The notes under the pieces were generated by a model. It made no database searches, was not told the DNA's origin, and saw only the letters and a list, made by a program, of their open reading frames with translations. A program made the position numbers and the translations under genes. Shown here piece after piece: positions 32,077 through 44,959 of a DNA stretch of 48,112 nt (position 1 is its first letter; each line of letters starts with the position of its first letter). Source of the DNA: Gnetum montanum. Its lineage: Eukaryota; Streptophyta; Gnetopsida; Gnetales; Gnetaceae. The DNA lies in assembly GCA_015680685.1 (NCBI GenBank), contig MNCI01000651.1, positions 422,894 through 471,005 on the forward strand, given 5' to 3'.

Positions 32077-35000
32077 ATGACACCCAAAGGTGAATGCAAG
32101 CATCAAGGACTCACTAAGGTGGATGAGGTAAAAGACACTTTGGGACGCCTATTCCAAGCACGCATCGAAGTGTGGGAGGAGGGTCCATCTACTTAGTAAG
32201 TCGCTGCATTACCCTTTTTTTCAGACTATGGTAATCATTATTGTGATGAAATCCATGTTTTTTTCCATTATTTTGATTACTGTTTTGCCCACTACGTTGC
32301 TACTATTTCTGATTGGCTGCAGTGGCTATACAAACATTACGCTACAAATGCATGCGGTATTTCCTTGACGGTCATTGTTGTGACCACCTTGCCATGGGGG
32401 GGTTTGGGTGATTTTGGACATCTTAGCATAAGGTTAGTGTAGCGTACAACCCTTAGGAGGGTTTGGCCATTTGCAAGATTTGAAAACATGACACTTATTT
32501 AATGTAGTGGAGCGCTAGTTAGTTTGTATGGCAAGAGTATGGTTGAGATGACTGTAGCACAATGGTAGTATGTCGTAGGGTCTTTAAGGTTTGTCATGTC
32601 TCTACACTATTGAATCTGTAGCACCGCCATGTTGCTAAATTTTTTTTTGTTAAGTTTTACTCTGTTTTCATGCTTGTCAAGGTAACATGTTGATTTCATT
32701 GTTATGTTGTTGCATGTTCTTCTATTCTTTTTTCTTTGCTACGTCATGTGTCATGTGTTTGCATCTAGGTGTTGTTGCATTGTGCAAGGCTTGATGACTA
32801 TGCTATGTTGCAGGTATCATGTGTCTATGTTCCGTATAATTTTTAGTCTTTTCTTTTTTTTTTATTGGAGAGAGATTTGCGACTAGGAGATCATGCTACG
32901 CTACATGCAAAGAAAGTATCATGCTACACTATATGTAATCAGAGGGTTATGCTACACTACATGTAAACTTCACTCGTACATAGTGCTAATGTTTGATGCT
33001 TCATTGTGCAGGGTCATGTTGAAGCCCATTCTGATTGTCCTAGAGATTGTGGGAGTCTTGTTATGCCTTAGTGAACCGCTAGCCAATGTCCCTCCTCCCC
33101 ATGCACGTGTGGGACGGTAGGTGGTCTGGTTCCAGGAGGGTGCATGGGACTTCCTATAGTTCCTCCTTTGCCACTTTAGTATGATTTTTTGGTCACACCT
33201 ATCAGTAGAGATGACAACCATAATCACAGAAACCCTGTTTCCCGAGGCAAATTGGGGCATTCTAAAATTTTTAATTGATAGGTCAATCAAGGGCAATTGG
33301 GCAGAAGATTCCACTCAGCGTCTAAAAAGTTTGAGATGCTTAAGTGTGTAATCCATGCTATGCTAGACACAGGTATTAATAGTATGTGTTGCTAGGTTTT
33401 TTATTGACAGGAGTGGTCTCCATAGTGATACAGATCCTTTGGCATTAGCACAAATGGCCCTGTAGGAGTTCTTCTCTATTGGGAATGTGCACACCAGTGT
33501 AATAGGACAATTTGGGGATGAGTTCAGAACCTATTCGACCTAGTATTCTCAATTTTATGGGAAGTGTAAAGAAGTTGGTTGGTTGGATAGGGAGTGGGCA
33601 TCCCTTAGGCCACTCATCGTTGAAGATGTGTTGGTGGATCTCCCACCATTGCCTATGCCATTTAAACCTAGTATGCTAAATTGTGGATTTGTTGTTACAT
33701 GTTCGAGTGATGTTCATTTTTTCTTGCTAACCTTTTTTTTAAACTCTTGTTTTTTCAAACAATTTCAGTAACAAATAAATCCCAAGAGGTGACTGTGATC
33801 ACATCTGGGCAGAATGAAACGAACCTCTTTTTTAAGTACGAGGCGGTGGAGGAGACCCAGTGTTGGCTTTGCAATGGGGCTCCAACAATGCTTGTCCACA
33901 ACCTGCAGGAGGCTAGGCTTATGGATTATTTTTGGTCATCAACCTGAATGTCCCACCTGCTAAAATTCTTTCCCTAGTTAACTCCTTCTCCGAGAAGATG
34001 GACCACTTCCACACATATATTCATAGAGTGCAAGTGGTGTTTGACATCAATGACCAATTATTCGCAAGTCTTTTCAGTGTCCCTTCTAATGGTCTCCTCA
34101 TGGGAGAAAAATCTAAGAAAGATGCACACCATCAGGGGGACATTGAGGAGTGGCTAGGGGTGGCAAAGGACTAAAAGGGAATCTACATTGAGAAGGTCAG
34201 ACTATGGGTGGCCAAAATGGTTTACCCTATCTTCTGTGGCCATGCCTTCCCCAAGCTGCTTTCCCAAGGAAAAATCATTGAAATTGAGCAAGCTTGGATA
34301 GTGAGGGATGTCATGGAAGAGGGGACTCATTACAATTGGGAAAAAAACCTTTGCAAAGGTATGCAAGCTGAAATGGTCAAGCTTCACAGGAAGCTTGAGT
34401 TCCGTTTCAAAGTGCATCATGTCTTCTTCATAGCTTTCCTTTAGCATTTTGCAGAATTCTCGGTAGTTCGTGAGAATGGGATCTAGGTACTACAAGATTG
34501 TAACCAGATTTCCAAACTGTGGATCTACCAGGTCTTCTATAGCACCCAATCTCAGGACCCCCAGAAGTAATTGGGGAATCATTTTCAATGACAACCAGGG
34601 ATTAGGTGGCAGGTAACTTTCATGCCCAGGATAGCATGGAAAAGGCACCTCCCATTACCACTGGCAGTGTGAAAAAGGGGGAATGCCTCATTGCAGAGAT
34701 GGGGAAAACTAAGTTGCAACACAAGAGATCCCTCCTAGCTGAGGAACCTCCTCGCACCAATGAATAAAGAGGGAAGAAGTTGCTACTCAAACTTCGTAGA
34801 GTGAAATCTCTGATTGGTAAGTTTTTGTTTTGTTTTTGTTTTTTGCTAATGTTCACTATGCTTTGTTATACTAGGTAGCATTGCACAGCGTAGCATCTGC
34901 TTTAAGTTGGTATAACTTTCTTATTGTGACTATGCTTTATTAACCTAAGAAGAAGAGGAAGAAGGGGAAGAAGAGGTAGTGGCCCCTACAACAGGGATGA

Positions 35001-36522
35001 CTAGCGAAAATGAAGAGGCTCCAGCAACAGAGGAAAGTGCCCCAGCCAATGAAGAAGAGGCCCCTACTACCAAAGAAAGGGCCTCAATAGGTGAGAAAGA
35101 GGCCCCTACTGATGAAGAGGAGGCCCTTGTCAATGAAGAGAAGGCCCCTGCTGATGAGGAAGAGATACTTGGCAATTAGGAAGAGGCCCCTGTTGATGAC
35201 CCTTTTGTGGAGAGTAGTTCAATACTAAAGGGGCACATGAGCATTAAGGATGCTGCTACATTATTGGGTCATCTAGAAAGAGAGGGGCTCCACTTTGATG
35301 CTGGTGATTTTGACTACATATTTGATAGTGTGCCAATGGGCAACCCCCCTACTATCACCCCTAAGAATTTGTTGTGTAGGAGATTTACATTGTGATTTAC
35401 ATTGTTCATTAGCTCCAGTATGGTTCTCTCCATTTTGGCTAACACATTTTACAGTGCAGCTAACACCACTATTAACACCTATAGCCCATCCTCGATTCTC
35501 CTACGACCATGGACCGAGACCCCTGACAAATTTACTTTCATGGAAGGGGTGGTCGATGACATGATCGACCATCTGAAGCAGATCAACCCGGAAGTGGGTA
35601 AGTTACAATGCTACACTAGACTCTCTCAAACTGTTGTTGCTTCACTATTCCACTATGACTAATGCATTTTTATATGCAGTTGTTAGCCTCTCACCTTAAG
35701 TGGGACCCTAAACAAGTTGTTGAGGTTGACATCGTGCTTGAATTTCCACCAGAGGTGATCGAAGTACCTTGTCACATATATGACGACGCAAGCTAATATG
35801 TGTTGTACTCAGCATGCTCCTTATGGGAATGTAGGCATGTGAACAAAGACTTCTGGAAATGGGTACAAAGGCTTGAGAATGAGAAGGCCAATCTGACAAC
35901 CGAGGTGGGAGATCTCCATTCTAGGAACAAATTCCTGTTGGCCCGAGATACCAACAATGGTAATTGGCACACGGCCATCATCGACTACATAAGGTATTCC
36001 ATGCGATGCAACAATGAGGCTGCTCATGAAATAATAGAATAGCATATGCAAATGGACCTATTAGCCCAGAAGAACCAAGATTGGAAAGACTATACTACAA
36101 AAGTTTACGAGTCAGGGTAGGCATAGAAAAATCACAAACACATGTATAAGATAGAACGTGCCACCTACCGTAACCAGTACCGAGATGCCTCCGTCAAGTT
36201 GCATACTTATGAGGTATTCCTTGACATTATTGGCACTTCTAGGGATTACGACAAGTTTATGCAATAGGTGATAGTGAGTGAATCCCCTGAAAGGAAAATG
36301 ACCTTTCCCACAGGTAAGACCACCGCTTCCACATTTTCTCTAGGACCACTGATATGGATAGCCATAGAAAAGGAGAAGGTTGCAGAAAGCACTAACTTAG
36401 GAGATAGGAATTCGGCCGATATTATGGAACAGATCTTGGAAATTCTAGCAGTCGACATGGATCAGATACCCCCCAATATAGACGCGGGGTTGTCTCAAGT
36501 CAGTCATTCTTTGGCATTGTGA
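32077..36522 (+). pseudogene. E2 antisense multi-exon gene, homologue of the E1 gene
   Basis: Opposite in strand to E2. Exon 1 is 32077-32195 (ATG to donor GTAAGT; about 40 codons, as in E1). Exon 2 starts at 33012 after TTGTGCAG and shows the HAD-like region: LIVLEIVGVL, then QEGAWDFL, with Glu where the nucleophilic Asp should be. Exon 3 starts at 33411 after TTATTGACAG and aligns through 'GWLDREW' (E1 'GWLHEDW'). Exon 4 starts at 33769 after AATTTCAG and aligns with E1 from its beginning, including 'HFAEFSVVREN' (E1 'RFAEFLVVRAD'). An acidic exon 5 (34950-35180) is made of EEAP repeats. Exon 6 ends at 35597 with donor GTAAGT after 'FMEGVVDDMIDHLKQINPEVG'-type sequence (E1 'FVDGITEEVVEHLQ'). 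Exon 7 carries 'QDWKDYTTKV'. Many stops. Intron positions are largely shared with E1. Confidence 0.82.
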
Positions 36523-36879
36523 TAATTTATTTTATTTGAGTCTTTATTGTAACTTTAACTGACTATTTCTTTTCCCTGTGGTACAGAATCCAAGTGGAAA
36601 CAGCCTTAGCAGGCCTTGGTATGATGTAAACGGTGGACATGATGTGAATAGCTTAAAAAAATGAGTCAGACACTTAGTGTAAATAAATGAATATGAAGAA
36701 AACAAAGAATAAATGTATAATAAGCATTAGTTATGTCAAAAGTAGTGGAGTGGTTACACTATGTAGGTAATAGTCATTCTTCCAGAAACTTTCTAACCCA
36801 TCATGAGCTTGGAGATGCATAAGGCTAAGGGGCTTTGTTGTAGTATTCTTCTATGTCCTAATCTACTACTTGAAAAGGC
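36523..36879. other. E2 spacer between antisense gene end and protease
   Basis: About 350 bp, AT-rich. No convincing stem-loop unit or ORF; the equivalent of E1 cluster 1 is not recognisable here. Confidence 0.5.
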
Positions 36880-39800
36880 AACTCGGCCCCTGTAGTTTTG
36901 TTTTCTAGGCCAGCTCATTAGCCAAACAAGTAACCTCAGTGGGGATAGGCATTTCACTTTCAAAGGTTACTACTTCTGAACCCTGCTCCATGTCAACATT
37001 ATTTATTTTCTAGGTTTTCACTTCATCACCGTGGATCACCACCTCCCTGCCTATGTAAGGTAGGTGGATTTCTTAATGTATGGGTGAAGAGACAGCCTTG
37101 AGTTGGGCTAACCACGACCTCCCAAAGATTAGGTTAAACCTAGGCATCTCTTCTACCATGATAAATGTTCCACTCATGGGGAACTGGTCCCCTACCACAA
37201 ACTTAATGTGGATAGTTCCCTTTACCACCACTTGCACTCCATTGAATGACTTCAAACATGAAGTTGTGGTGGGTTTGATTTGATCCACTAAACCAAGTTT
37301 GTCCACTATGGGGAATGGGATGACATTTGTAGTAGCCCCATCATCAACATGTACTCTTCAAATCTTGTGTTGACTGACCCAAATTATGATGAATAGGGGT
37401 GTTGTTGTCACTTGAACCTTTTTAGGGTCATCCTTAATGGACTCGTCATGGAACGTCAACTGAGATGGCCACGGTTCTTATGGCGTAGAAGGATGCATGA
37501 CTACATGGATTTCTTTCTCCTATTTCAGTATGTTTTTGTCAATTGGTATGGATGTTAAGATGTGAACTAAGGCCTCACGATGTGTAGTGGAGATCATTAT
37601 CAGGTCGTAGAGGCTCAAGGTTGTATTATTTTGTTTAAGAGCCTGTTTAACTTGAGTAAGGGCATCTAGAAGGTCCTGTCCACTTTCTAGTTGTTTGCAG
37701 CCCTTCTCCTCCTCCATTCTTCCTAGAAGACAAATTTCTTGAGGAGGAGCTATTTCAAGTTTTGGGCTAGACCTTTTTGGGNGGTATTTGTGGCATTAGC
37801 ACGAGCGGTGATGCAGTCTTGAATATGAAGGATGTAGGGGTGGATGCTCGAGGAGAAACCTTAAGAATGAAGGGTTATTACGGCATCTTTTTTTCCATTG
37901 TTGGTGTTACTATGCTATGTTGAGGTGCATGAACCAAAAATGACTACTATGGCAGTTTTGGGTTACTATCTACACTAATCATCTTGATAATGTACCCTAT
38001 GTTGTTAGCGTTGAGGGGGTCCTTGTTAACATGCATGGATTGGTTTTCAGGGCAGACAAGGTTGCTTTCATCTAGAACCAACTTCCCCTGATCAATCATC
38101 TATTGGATGTCATCTTTTAGTGCTAGACAGTAATCTGTGTCATGACTAGAAAGTTGACGGTAGTCACAGAACTGCTCCAGCCTAAAGTTCTTAGGAACTG
38201 GTGGCTCATTGGGCATAGCCAAGGAGGGGTTCCTAAGGAGCTCACAGTACCGTTGATGCCATTTGGTTGCCTCCCTGGACATCCTCTTATGTTGGATGTA
38301 CCTAGCCCACAACAATTACTTCAGAAGTTCTAAAGGCTTGATGGGCAAAGGGGTGTACTTACAGTGATCTTTACACTCGAAGTTGGGTTTAGGCAGGGTT
38401 GATGCCTTTGGTGCCAACGTGGAGGGTTGGGTAGCATTACTTGAGCTAGGCATGGGGTTACTTTCCATTGTGCCTACCTTTTTGTTATTTTTGTTGTTGG
38501 GTTTTGCCTCGTTTGCCACAGCAGACACCGTGGCCATTGCAGTTTTTTCCTTCTCTTTGTCCTTTTTAGTGTATGCATTCTTTTATGTAACATAGACTAG
38601 GTCTTTAATAGCCTTGGCTGCATCTTGGATGCTCTTTGTCTTGGTGAAAGCTTGACTGAGAGAGCATGGGGTTAGGTAATACAACTTGGATTTGATGAAA
38701 TCATTTACTGCCCCCTTGAAGATGGCCAGCAAATGGGCTTCTGCGATAGGCTCATGGATCTCATTCAAGGTAGCTCTCCACCACTGTATAAACTTTTGTA
38801 CTGACTCTAGCGGGTATTACTTAATGCCCATCAGCTTATTCAGCGTGACTTCGGGCTTCAAGTTATACTTCAAGTGAGTCACAAACTAGGTCAGTAGCTC
38901 CTCCAGTGTTGAGATGGAGGTGCGTGGGAGCACATGGTACCAGTCTAAAGCTTTGCCCATCAGAGACATAGTGAAGACATGAATAATGGTGTGCGGCCAT
39001 TGCTGCAATAGCAAAGATTTAGATCTAAATGTGACCAAGTTTGCATTAGGATTGCCCTCTCCTTTGTATTTTTTGAAGTGGGGTAGTAGCATCCCAGGGG
39101 TTAATGTGAGCATAGGAACAGCCGGGCTGATGGGGTTGTCATGGTAGAAATCCATGACTTGCACTATGTCAGAACCAGCGGCTTTGATATGCTTGATCTC
39201 TTCAATGAGGATCTCGATAAGTTGGAATGCTTGATCCAGACCGAGAGATGACATAGATGATTGTGGGGTTGCAGGGGCAACCATCATTGATGGCGTAGTA
39301 GGGACAATGACTTGGCTCATAGGGGGTGTAGTCGGGGCTACCCCCATGAAAGGTGTTACCTGTGAGGTCCATCACCCATTGGGTGGTGCTGTTGGAGTAG
39401 CAGCCGCTGGTGGTGTAGTAGGATTAGTCATTTGCATGACTGATGGGACGGGCCATAGTTCCAAGCTTAGTTGTGATACTTGTGGGACTTGGTGTGCTTG
39501 CTGGTAAGGGTAATGTGGCATTTGGTTAGATTCCACCATGCATTTGGGGCTGGGCCTACCACTGATGATGGAATAGGTGTAGACTATGAAATAGGAGTAG
39601 AGGCTTCATGTAGTAGTGAAGTAGACATGGTGTGCACGTAGGGCAGCGTGGCTATGACCAGTGCTTGGTACAAGGATGAGATAGAATGAGGGGGAAGAGT
39701 GCCTAGGAATGAAACTAAGGGAGGGGAATGTGTATACACTAAGGGTGTAGAATGATTGCCCATGGATGATGAAAAGGTAGATTGTGGCTGAGTGGTGGTA

Positions 39801-40246
39801 ATCACAATAGGGGCTGATGCAAAAAGCAGGTTTAACCTAAAGACCGTGGTGGGAGGGGTGTTCACAGGGTAAGTCTAGCCACCACCCTTGAATTGGGAGT
39901 CTAGGTCTTCCTATCTATCATGGAATGCTTCATCATAATGGGATGTTGTGTCCCGCTCCCTAGAATTACTAACTCGCAACAGCTAATCTAAGATCCACCG
40001 ATATGTTTTCGTTAGGGAGATGTTAACGTCAGGGGTAGGGACAAATTCCATCCTATTTTGATGAAGGAACTCAAAATTGTGTTTGTCCTCAAGTTCTTAG
40101 CGATCTAGGGGTAGATTTGCTTGGATCTTTGTGTAGAGGAAGTCGTAACACTCTGTGTCTTGGGATAAGAACTTGGGCAATAGATGTTGGATCCTGAGGG
40201 ACTAGTGTGTCACCAGTATTGGGCTAGGTGGCCGCTCAGAACCCAT
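36880..40246 (-). pseudogene. gag-pro: E2 gag-protease (decayed)
   Basis: Begins with ATG 40246, whose following residues align with the E1 gag N-terminal region ('DFLYTKIQANL' against E1 'NFICIKIQASL'). The Retrotrans_gag core is open at 39347-38886 (LDWYHVLPRTSISTLEELL). The knuckle region at 38315-38100 keeps CDYRQLSSHDTDYC. The protease region at about 37350-36950 has VDDGATTNV and 'FNLIFGRSWLAQLKAVSSP'. Stops and frameshifts divide it. An unresolved base N lies at 37782. Confidence 0.88.
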
Positions 40247-40532
40247 GGTTCTTTGAGCTGAGAAAGGAGCCTCAAAGCTTGAGGTGGAAATAGCAGTTTT
40301 TGCCTAAATCATTTTTCATGATAAAATGGAAAATTGCAAATAGGAAACACAAAAATCAATAGGCAATTAGAGGCTTTTCATCTTGCTGGATTCCAAAGGA
40401 ACCATCATTGTGACTAATCTGCATCACATGATGCATAAACAACCACAGAAGGGTGTCACATTTATGCTAGTGTATGACAGGGTACAAAGAGCATGCAGGA
40501 CAACCTGTAAGAGGCAGAAAGGGCACCAAAAA
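40247..40532 (-). other. E2 leader
   Basis: Short region between PBS and gag start (about 290 bp against 745 bp in E1). No repeat cluster seen. Confidence 0.5.
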
Positions 40533-40556
40533 GGCCCTCCTTCTAGCGCAAAAAAT
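40533..40556 (-). other. E2 primer binding site region
   Basis: Element sense 'TTTTTTGCGCTAGAAGGAGG' then GCC, directly after the 5' LTR end. Matches the E1 PBS apart from one or two bases. Confidence 0.8.
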
Positions 40557-42432
40557 TATAGCGACCGAAAAAGTTGGTGGCTGGAACACCGAGAGGTTTT
40601 CTGGAAAATATTTTAACCCCTAGATCCATGTGAGGGCCGTACTAGAGAGAAACGAAAGATGGATGCCCTGAACAGTCTGGTCAATCAGACAGGGACTTAA
40701 TCGGTGTATCTTAACCTTATGTAAACATTTGTTTCGGAACTGAGACATGCAAGATAAATCAATGATCAATAAATGCAAGATGGAGAAAATAGTGCAAAAC
40801 AATGATTATAATAAGGAAATAGCAAAACAAACTTGGATGAGAAAGTGCACCACCCCAAGGTCACAGATTTGATGCTTTGCCTTGTTTGAAAGGTGTACAA
40901 CAGGTTATGCAACACTAGAGAGACACTGCTTACACCAAATAGTATGGTCACAGGTCTTTTTCTTGCTACTCTATTTGCTAAGATGTTAAAATATTTGCCT
41001 CACAAAGGGATTCTTGGAGCCAACTAGAGAACTCAACGATAACCAGAATGCTCAAGAAAAATGCCAACTATGCTCTCTGAAAGCTAACTTAAAATCCAAC
41101 TACACCAAAAAGCCAACTCTATTTGCCAAAAGGCCAACCAAGAAGCCAACCCTTCGAGTGTTGTTTGTTGGGGTATTTATAGGGCCAAGATTAGGAGAGA
41201 AAACTGGTCTAGATGCCATGTCTCCTAGGCCCTACAAGGTGCTAACATGCCCATACGGTGTAGGAGTGCGATGCTGGATGTAAACTTTGTTACGTTGTGA
41301 CCATACTGCTGAAAATGCATGTGCCGAAATCCAGTGTGCTAACAATGTAAGAAAAATGGAGCCTATGCTCTAGGACTACATATTCCTTGCTCTTACAAAT
41401 AGGGTCAAGCATAGGAACAAATTTTTGGAAGCTAACCAGGGATATACAAAATGAATTGAAATTGTTGATTTTTCCAAAGAGATGTCAAAGTGAGAAAGAT
41501 TGTTGTCAATAAGTTCTAAAGCAACCTGAAGATGTCTTGATGCTTCCATGCCAATGTTACACTACTCACACTTTTGAACACAACGATGTAGCGTAAGTAG
41601 CTATTTGCTATGCTACGCTACGCTAGGTAGCATAGCATAGCCACTGGTCTTGATACAAATTTACGTACGAGCCAAAGAGCATTTTTCTGAGGCTTAGTCA
41701 GGCTAACAACTGCAAATTTTTTTCTTCATGCCGAAGAGCCTTTGGACTTGCTAAGTTCATGTTCAAAACACCTATGTTTTTTTTTCTTGCATTGTTGCTA
41801 CACTGTGCTACACTATGTAGCGTAGCATAGCGTAGTATCTAGTGTACCTTGCTCCCTTGTTTAATCCATTATTTTCTAGCAAGAAACATTGCTTGAGGCC
41901 TGAGGGCTAAGCTGGGCAACCAATTTTCAAGGTCGATGCATTGCCAAGTGCAATTTTCTTCTTGGAATCACTTAGCTAGATGGGCTCTTCTGTTCTACCT
42001 TTGCTACGTTGTGCAACGCTACATAGCATAGCATAGCTTAGCACCTTGTGTTGGTTGAATCCTGACTTATCTCGCATTCATTTTGTCAATTCGCATTTTG
42101 ATGCTTAAGTGGTTATCTTTCACTGCTTGCTACACTACATAGCGTAGCATAGCAGACTTCTTTACTAGAAGACTTACCGAACTATTTTTCTCATCCCAAA
42201 CACTTTCAACAACTCCTAACATGGTCTCTGGGTAGACTGTCAACTGAGTCAATTGTCCAGTTGGGCAGGTTGGAGAGTCTGACAAGCCTGCCAGTGCTGG
42301 AGATAGAAAACTTACAGGACTGAGCAATCTATCCTCAGTGTGAACCATCATGATGCTGCACTTGTAAAAGTCCTTGCTTAAATTCCAAGACTCTACTGAA
42401 GGATGAAGGTCTTGAAATTTTATGGTGTTTCA
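40557..42432 (-). repeat. E2 5' LTR
   Basis: 1,876 bp, pairing with 6990-8847. In sense it starts TGAAACACCATAAAATTTC (42432) and ends ..GGTCGCTATA, the terminal CA being mutated to TA. TATAAATA at 41181-41174 is the probable promoter. Confidence 0.9.
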
Positions 42433-42437
42433 GTGAG
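42433..42437. other. Target site duplication of E2, right copy (gtgag)
   Basis: Follows the E2 LTR directly; the left copy is gtaag at 6985-6989. Confidence 0.72.
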
Positions 42438-44104
42438 ATAGCTAAGGATTCCGCTCTAACAATCAAGGATGATCCACTAGTTCCAAAATATTTCAAACTT
42501 CACCAATTCTACCACTATCATCAGTTACGTGCTCATGTTACCAATTTCTACTTGGCCTTAAAGGATGACCTACAAAGAATGATAGACAATAGAGAGTTAG
42601 TGATAGATGCCTCTGATTCAATTAAGCCTTAGAACCAATCTATGCATGTATATAAAGACCCATTGAATTCAAGAAACAACCCTTACACAATAGTAAACAT
42701 TCAACATCAATAATGATTTAGGACTTGCTAGGGATCCAATTAAGATTCAGGTAACCACTCACAATGAGAGAGGCCCTTCAACTTCATGAAGTTAAAATAC
42801 TCTTTTATTGTAAGGATGCCATCAACTATGCCTCCCAAAGAATTATTTGTCATTATGGTGACCCCTTCCACTACCACCAAGATTACAATCCAAGCTAACC
42901 AACATTCTTCAATGGTGGCCAACACAACGACTTTGTAGCTTGATAACAAGAAATCACTGACCAATAAATGCAAGAAGCCTTTTACAGAGCCTAAGGCCAA
43001 ACACAACAAGCAAGTGAATGCATGAAAGGAAGTAGGTGCACCAAAGCCCACATCTATTTCAACCATTCCTATGAGCTCCAATGCTCAAATCGCTTCAACT
43101 AGTTAGGCAAGGGAAGACCACATACCATAAGAGAAGGGGAAGGAAGCCAAACCACAAATCTTAAAGCATGAAGTTTGAATCCTAGGTAGAATGGAGGAAG
43201 TCAAGGTTAATAAGAATGAAAAAATAATGACTAATGATAATGAATTTCTCAAAAAAATGGATCAAGTAAAACTCTTTTTAAAACAAAAGAACATCTTGTT
43301 GAGCCTATATGACCTAGTAATGACATCTTTTGCTCATTGTGAAGCCTTAGTGAGGATGTTTACTTCAATTCCTAATAGCAAGGACTTTCCTACCAATAAA
43401 GAATCCATTCACACAGTAATGATGCCAACTTCGCCCAAAGAAGAAACAAAGTTAACTACCATAATATTTCATAATAGTGAGGTAAAGATCAATTCCTAGG
43501 ATGGAGAGATAATGAGGGCTCCTCTCTTTATAACCATAAGAGTTTTCTAATATAAAATACATAGTGTACACATTGATGATGGGGTAGTAGCCAATGTGAT
43601 ACCTTTTACCATTGTTGAATAGTTAGGCCTAATAGAGCACATGCTAAGTACTACTACTTCTACTTTCAAATCCTTCAAAGAAACATAGGTAGTAGTAAAG
43701 GGTTCAATCTCTTTAGACTTCATAGTGGGAAATAATTCCCCACATTTTCCAACTTCTTGTTAGTGGAAGAGACACAAGGCTTTAACATGATCCTAGGAAG
43801 ATCCTAGTTAGCTCAATTGCAAGCAGTTTCCTCTCCCATCCACCAAGAAATCCACCTACCTTACTAGGGAGGTGAAATAATTATACATGGTCATAGTGTG
43901 GTCCCTTTAGAAATTAATAACATGGATGTGATATAAAGGTCTAAAGTGAAATTTCAAGAAGAAACTCCTACTATCAAGAGCAAAGTTAAGAGACCTAATG
44001 GAGTATACCAAGTCAAAATTGATAACAACCAAGCCACAAATGAACCATGGGAAGAGGTCTCATTCATTTTTGTCAGCGAAAATGGGGAGTATAAAATTGT
44101 GTAA
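42438..44104 (+). pseudogene. gag-pro: E3 gag C-terminus and protease (broken)
   Basis: Resumes E3 gag after E2. 'KDDLQRMIDNRELVIDASDS' and 'VYKDPLNSRNNPYTIV' match E1 gag downstream of its knuckle (RMIDDGQITFDE, VYKDPLNTKEAPYVI). 43191-43499 matches E1 'LSLYDLVLTSPTHREALVRML'. The protease follows: IDDGVVANVIPF near 43575, then 'LAQLQAVSSPIHQEIHLPY' near 43815. The ORF ends with 'VSENGEYKIV' and TAA at 44102-44104, showing that this class of protease ORF ends soon after the domain. Several stops. Confidence 0.82.
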
Positions 44105-44955
44105 TGGAGGCTATATAATTTTCCTAATCTTTTGAAGATTAGGAAACAGTTGCATAGTTGAGTTCATCCCCATCCTTATATTAATAACCATGTGGCTTTT
44201 TATTTTTACTGCATAGCCTAGTTTCAACCTTTTTTTTCATGTGTGGCACATTGTTTTACCATGCTTTGCCTTGTTTTAGCCTTATTACAACTACTTAGCC
44301 TTGCTTGTACACATTTGCTTAAAATTTTCTCAATTTATGATCTTTCATTATTTATCTTCTATGCTTTCCTTTGAAAAAAACATGAAAACACCATAAAAAG
44401 TTTAAAACATAAAAAATCTATAAAAATTCTTAAAACATAAAAACTTATGAAAATTAGCCATGACTTGCCAAGGCCTTAAACTAGTGGCCTACTAAGACCT
44501 TAAACTGGAAATGCATAGTAGAACTTTCCTACCACTATTATAGCCATTACACCATGTTTACACTTTGTTTTGCTTGATTACTTTACATTTTGCATTTTAC
44601 TAAAAATTTTCCCTTATAGCCTTACACTTTAGCCAACATAGCCTTCTTATACAAATAAAACATAAAATACATAAGAATGCATAAAAATAAAAATGCTAAA
44701 GAAAATATGGAATAGTAAAAATATTATAATCAAAGTATCCATCTCTAATAGCCACAATCACACAATGTGACAAAAGTTTAGTTAACCATGATAACAAAAA
44801 AAGTAAAAATAAATAAAATTTTAACAACCATGGTTGCACTCTACAATGATAAAATAAATAAAAATAAATTGTCTCATAGTCTCCAACAGCCATGAATAGC
44901 CAATAGAAAATAACATCAACACCATAATTGAAATAGCCAAGAACATGACAAGACT
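44105..44955. repeat. E3 spacer with two stem-loop/TAAACTA units
   Basis: AT-rich, no gene. At 44459-44515 there are two units of the array seen in E1 and E2, each followed by CCTTAAACT(A/G)G; the second has GGCC-TACTAA-GACC, a stem with one mismatch. Same place as E1 cluster 1, after the protease ORF and beyond the 3' end of the antisense gene. Confidence 0.6.
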
Positions 44956-44959
44956 GGAA

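Larger units (their letters stand above)
6990..42432 (-). mobile_element. E2: Tat-lineage Ty3/gypsy element, minus strand, hosting E1
   Basis: Read on the minus strand it has: 5' LTR 42432-40557, PBS 40556-40533, gag-protease 40246 to about 36880, an antisense (plus-strand) spliced gene 32077-36522, RT/RNase H/integrase 31305-27829, a 3' untranslated part 27828-27100 then 9872-8865, PPT 8864-8848, and 3' LTR 8847-6990. E1 with its target site (9878-27099) is inserted in the 3' untranslated part. Without E1 it is about 18.2 kb, close to E1's 17.2 kb. The two LTRs differ at roughly 15% over their first 260 bp by my hand comparison, about twice the E1 value, so E2 is older. Every coding region is disrupted. 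Confidence 0.9.

Noticed and set aside
40555-42432. The 6990-8847/40557-42432 pair as a segmental duplication
   Set aside because: Ends are TG...CA, the pair borders a PBS and a PPT, and target duplications flank it, so these are the LTRs of E2.
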